Virus record (IMG/VR): IMGVR_UViG_3300025669_002143 | Span: 1-22,120 of that record | DNA from: a virus | Length of the DNA: 22,120 bases | Reading direction: 5' to 3' (one strand) | Shown here: one piece after another, positions 22,057-22,120 of the stretch | How positions within the stretch are numbered: the stretch's first letter is position 1 | Layout: every line of letters begins with the position of its first letter | Made by a program: the position numbers and the translations under genes | The notes under the pieces: generated by a model | Database searches by the model: none | What the model saw: only the letters and a program-made list of their open reading frames with translations | What the model was told of the DNA's origin: nothing

Positions 22057-22120
22057 TCACACTTCGTCATACTCTATAATATAATCTACTTCAAATGTTC
22101 CCGTATCGGCAGTTGATAAA
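22057..22120 (-). CDS. C-terminal end of an unidentified gene (partial)
   Basis: The frame is open from the right edge to a TGA at 22059-22057, giving 20 residues: LSTADTGTFEVDYIIEYDEV. No motif can be assigned. It is read on the same strand as everything else, so it is probably the gene upstream of the HNH endonuclease, 11 bases away. It may belong to a virion protein. Confidence 0.5.
   Translation of the reverse strand, partial: LSTADTGTFEVDYIIEYDEV

Noticed and set aside
1-22120. tRNA genes, rRNA genes or a CRISPR array
   Set aside because: I saw no cloverleaf with a TTC-type T-arm and no regularly spaced direct repeats. The only tandem repeats are the two 14-base units and the coding EVK repeat.

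Overview
The window is part of an AT-rich (about one third G+C by eye) tailed double-stranded DNA phage or prophage, most likely a long-tailed siphovirus of the HK97 type. Every gene I can support lies on the minus strand, so it reads right to left as one late-gene direction with short gaps, stop/start overlaps and mostly good ribosome binding sites. The stop codons used include TAA, TAG and TGA, so the standard bacterial code holds. Terminase and portal genes are not seen. The host cannot be named; the cell-surface sugar genes and low G+C are the only hints.

Right end (22120-18326): the tail of an unidentified gene, an HNH homing endonuclease with zinc-knuckle and NUMOD3-like repeats, a 23-codon mini-ORF, a small membrane-anchored coiled-coil protein, a 59-residue zinc ribbon, an 86-residue unknown, a fibre with a discoidin (F5/8 type C) domain, and a small beta-rich protein that looks like a tail tube. 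Head genes (18281-15839): an S78-type prohead protease fused to a zinc ribbon, a long Glu/Val/Lys repeat and a coiled-coil scaffold, followed by the HK97-fold major capsid protein. A probable intrinsic terminator lies just after the capsid gene.

Middle (15725-7735): an unusual block of about 8 kb set between capsid and head-tail connector genes. It encodes a double-domain GT9 glycosyltransferase, two different cytidylyltransferases, a short-chain dehydrogenase, a YjbQ-family protein, a LicD-type phosphotransferase, a MazG-like protein, a PAPS-type sulfotransferase, a short UDP-sugar-dehydrogenase-like protein, a GT4 glycosyltransferase and an unknown. Together they could activate small groups (polyol-phosphate or sugar-phosphate) with CTP, oxidise and sulfate sugars, and transfer them onto a glycan. 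The target, host envelope or virion, is not known.

Left part (7703-1): head-tail connector, a 41-residue zinc ribbon, head stopper, gp10-like protein, tail terminator, two tail assembly chaperones, tape measure, a small tail protein, a second HNH endonuclease and a multi-domain carbohydrate-binding tail protein that runs off the left edge. The usual tail-tube gene between terminator and chaperones is absent; the tube-like gene at 18326-18724 may replace it.

Two sequence-wide signals stand out. GATC occurs only seven times and is absent from 6473 to 20600. GCWGC occurs only twice, while Ala-Ala pairs are written almost always with GCC or GCG first. Both look like escape from restriction. A related intergenic element recurs before at least three genes and may be the phage's own regulatory signal.
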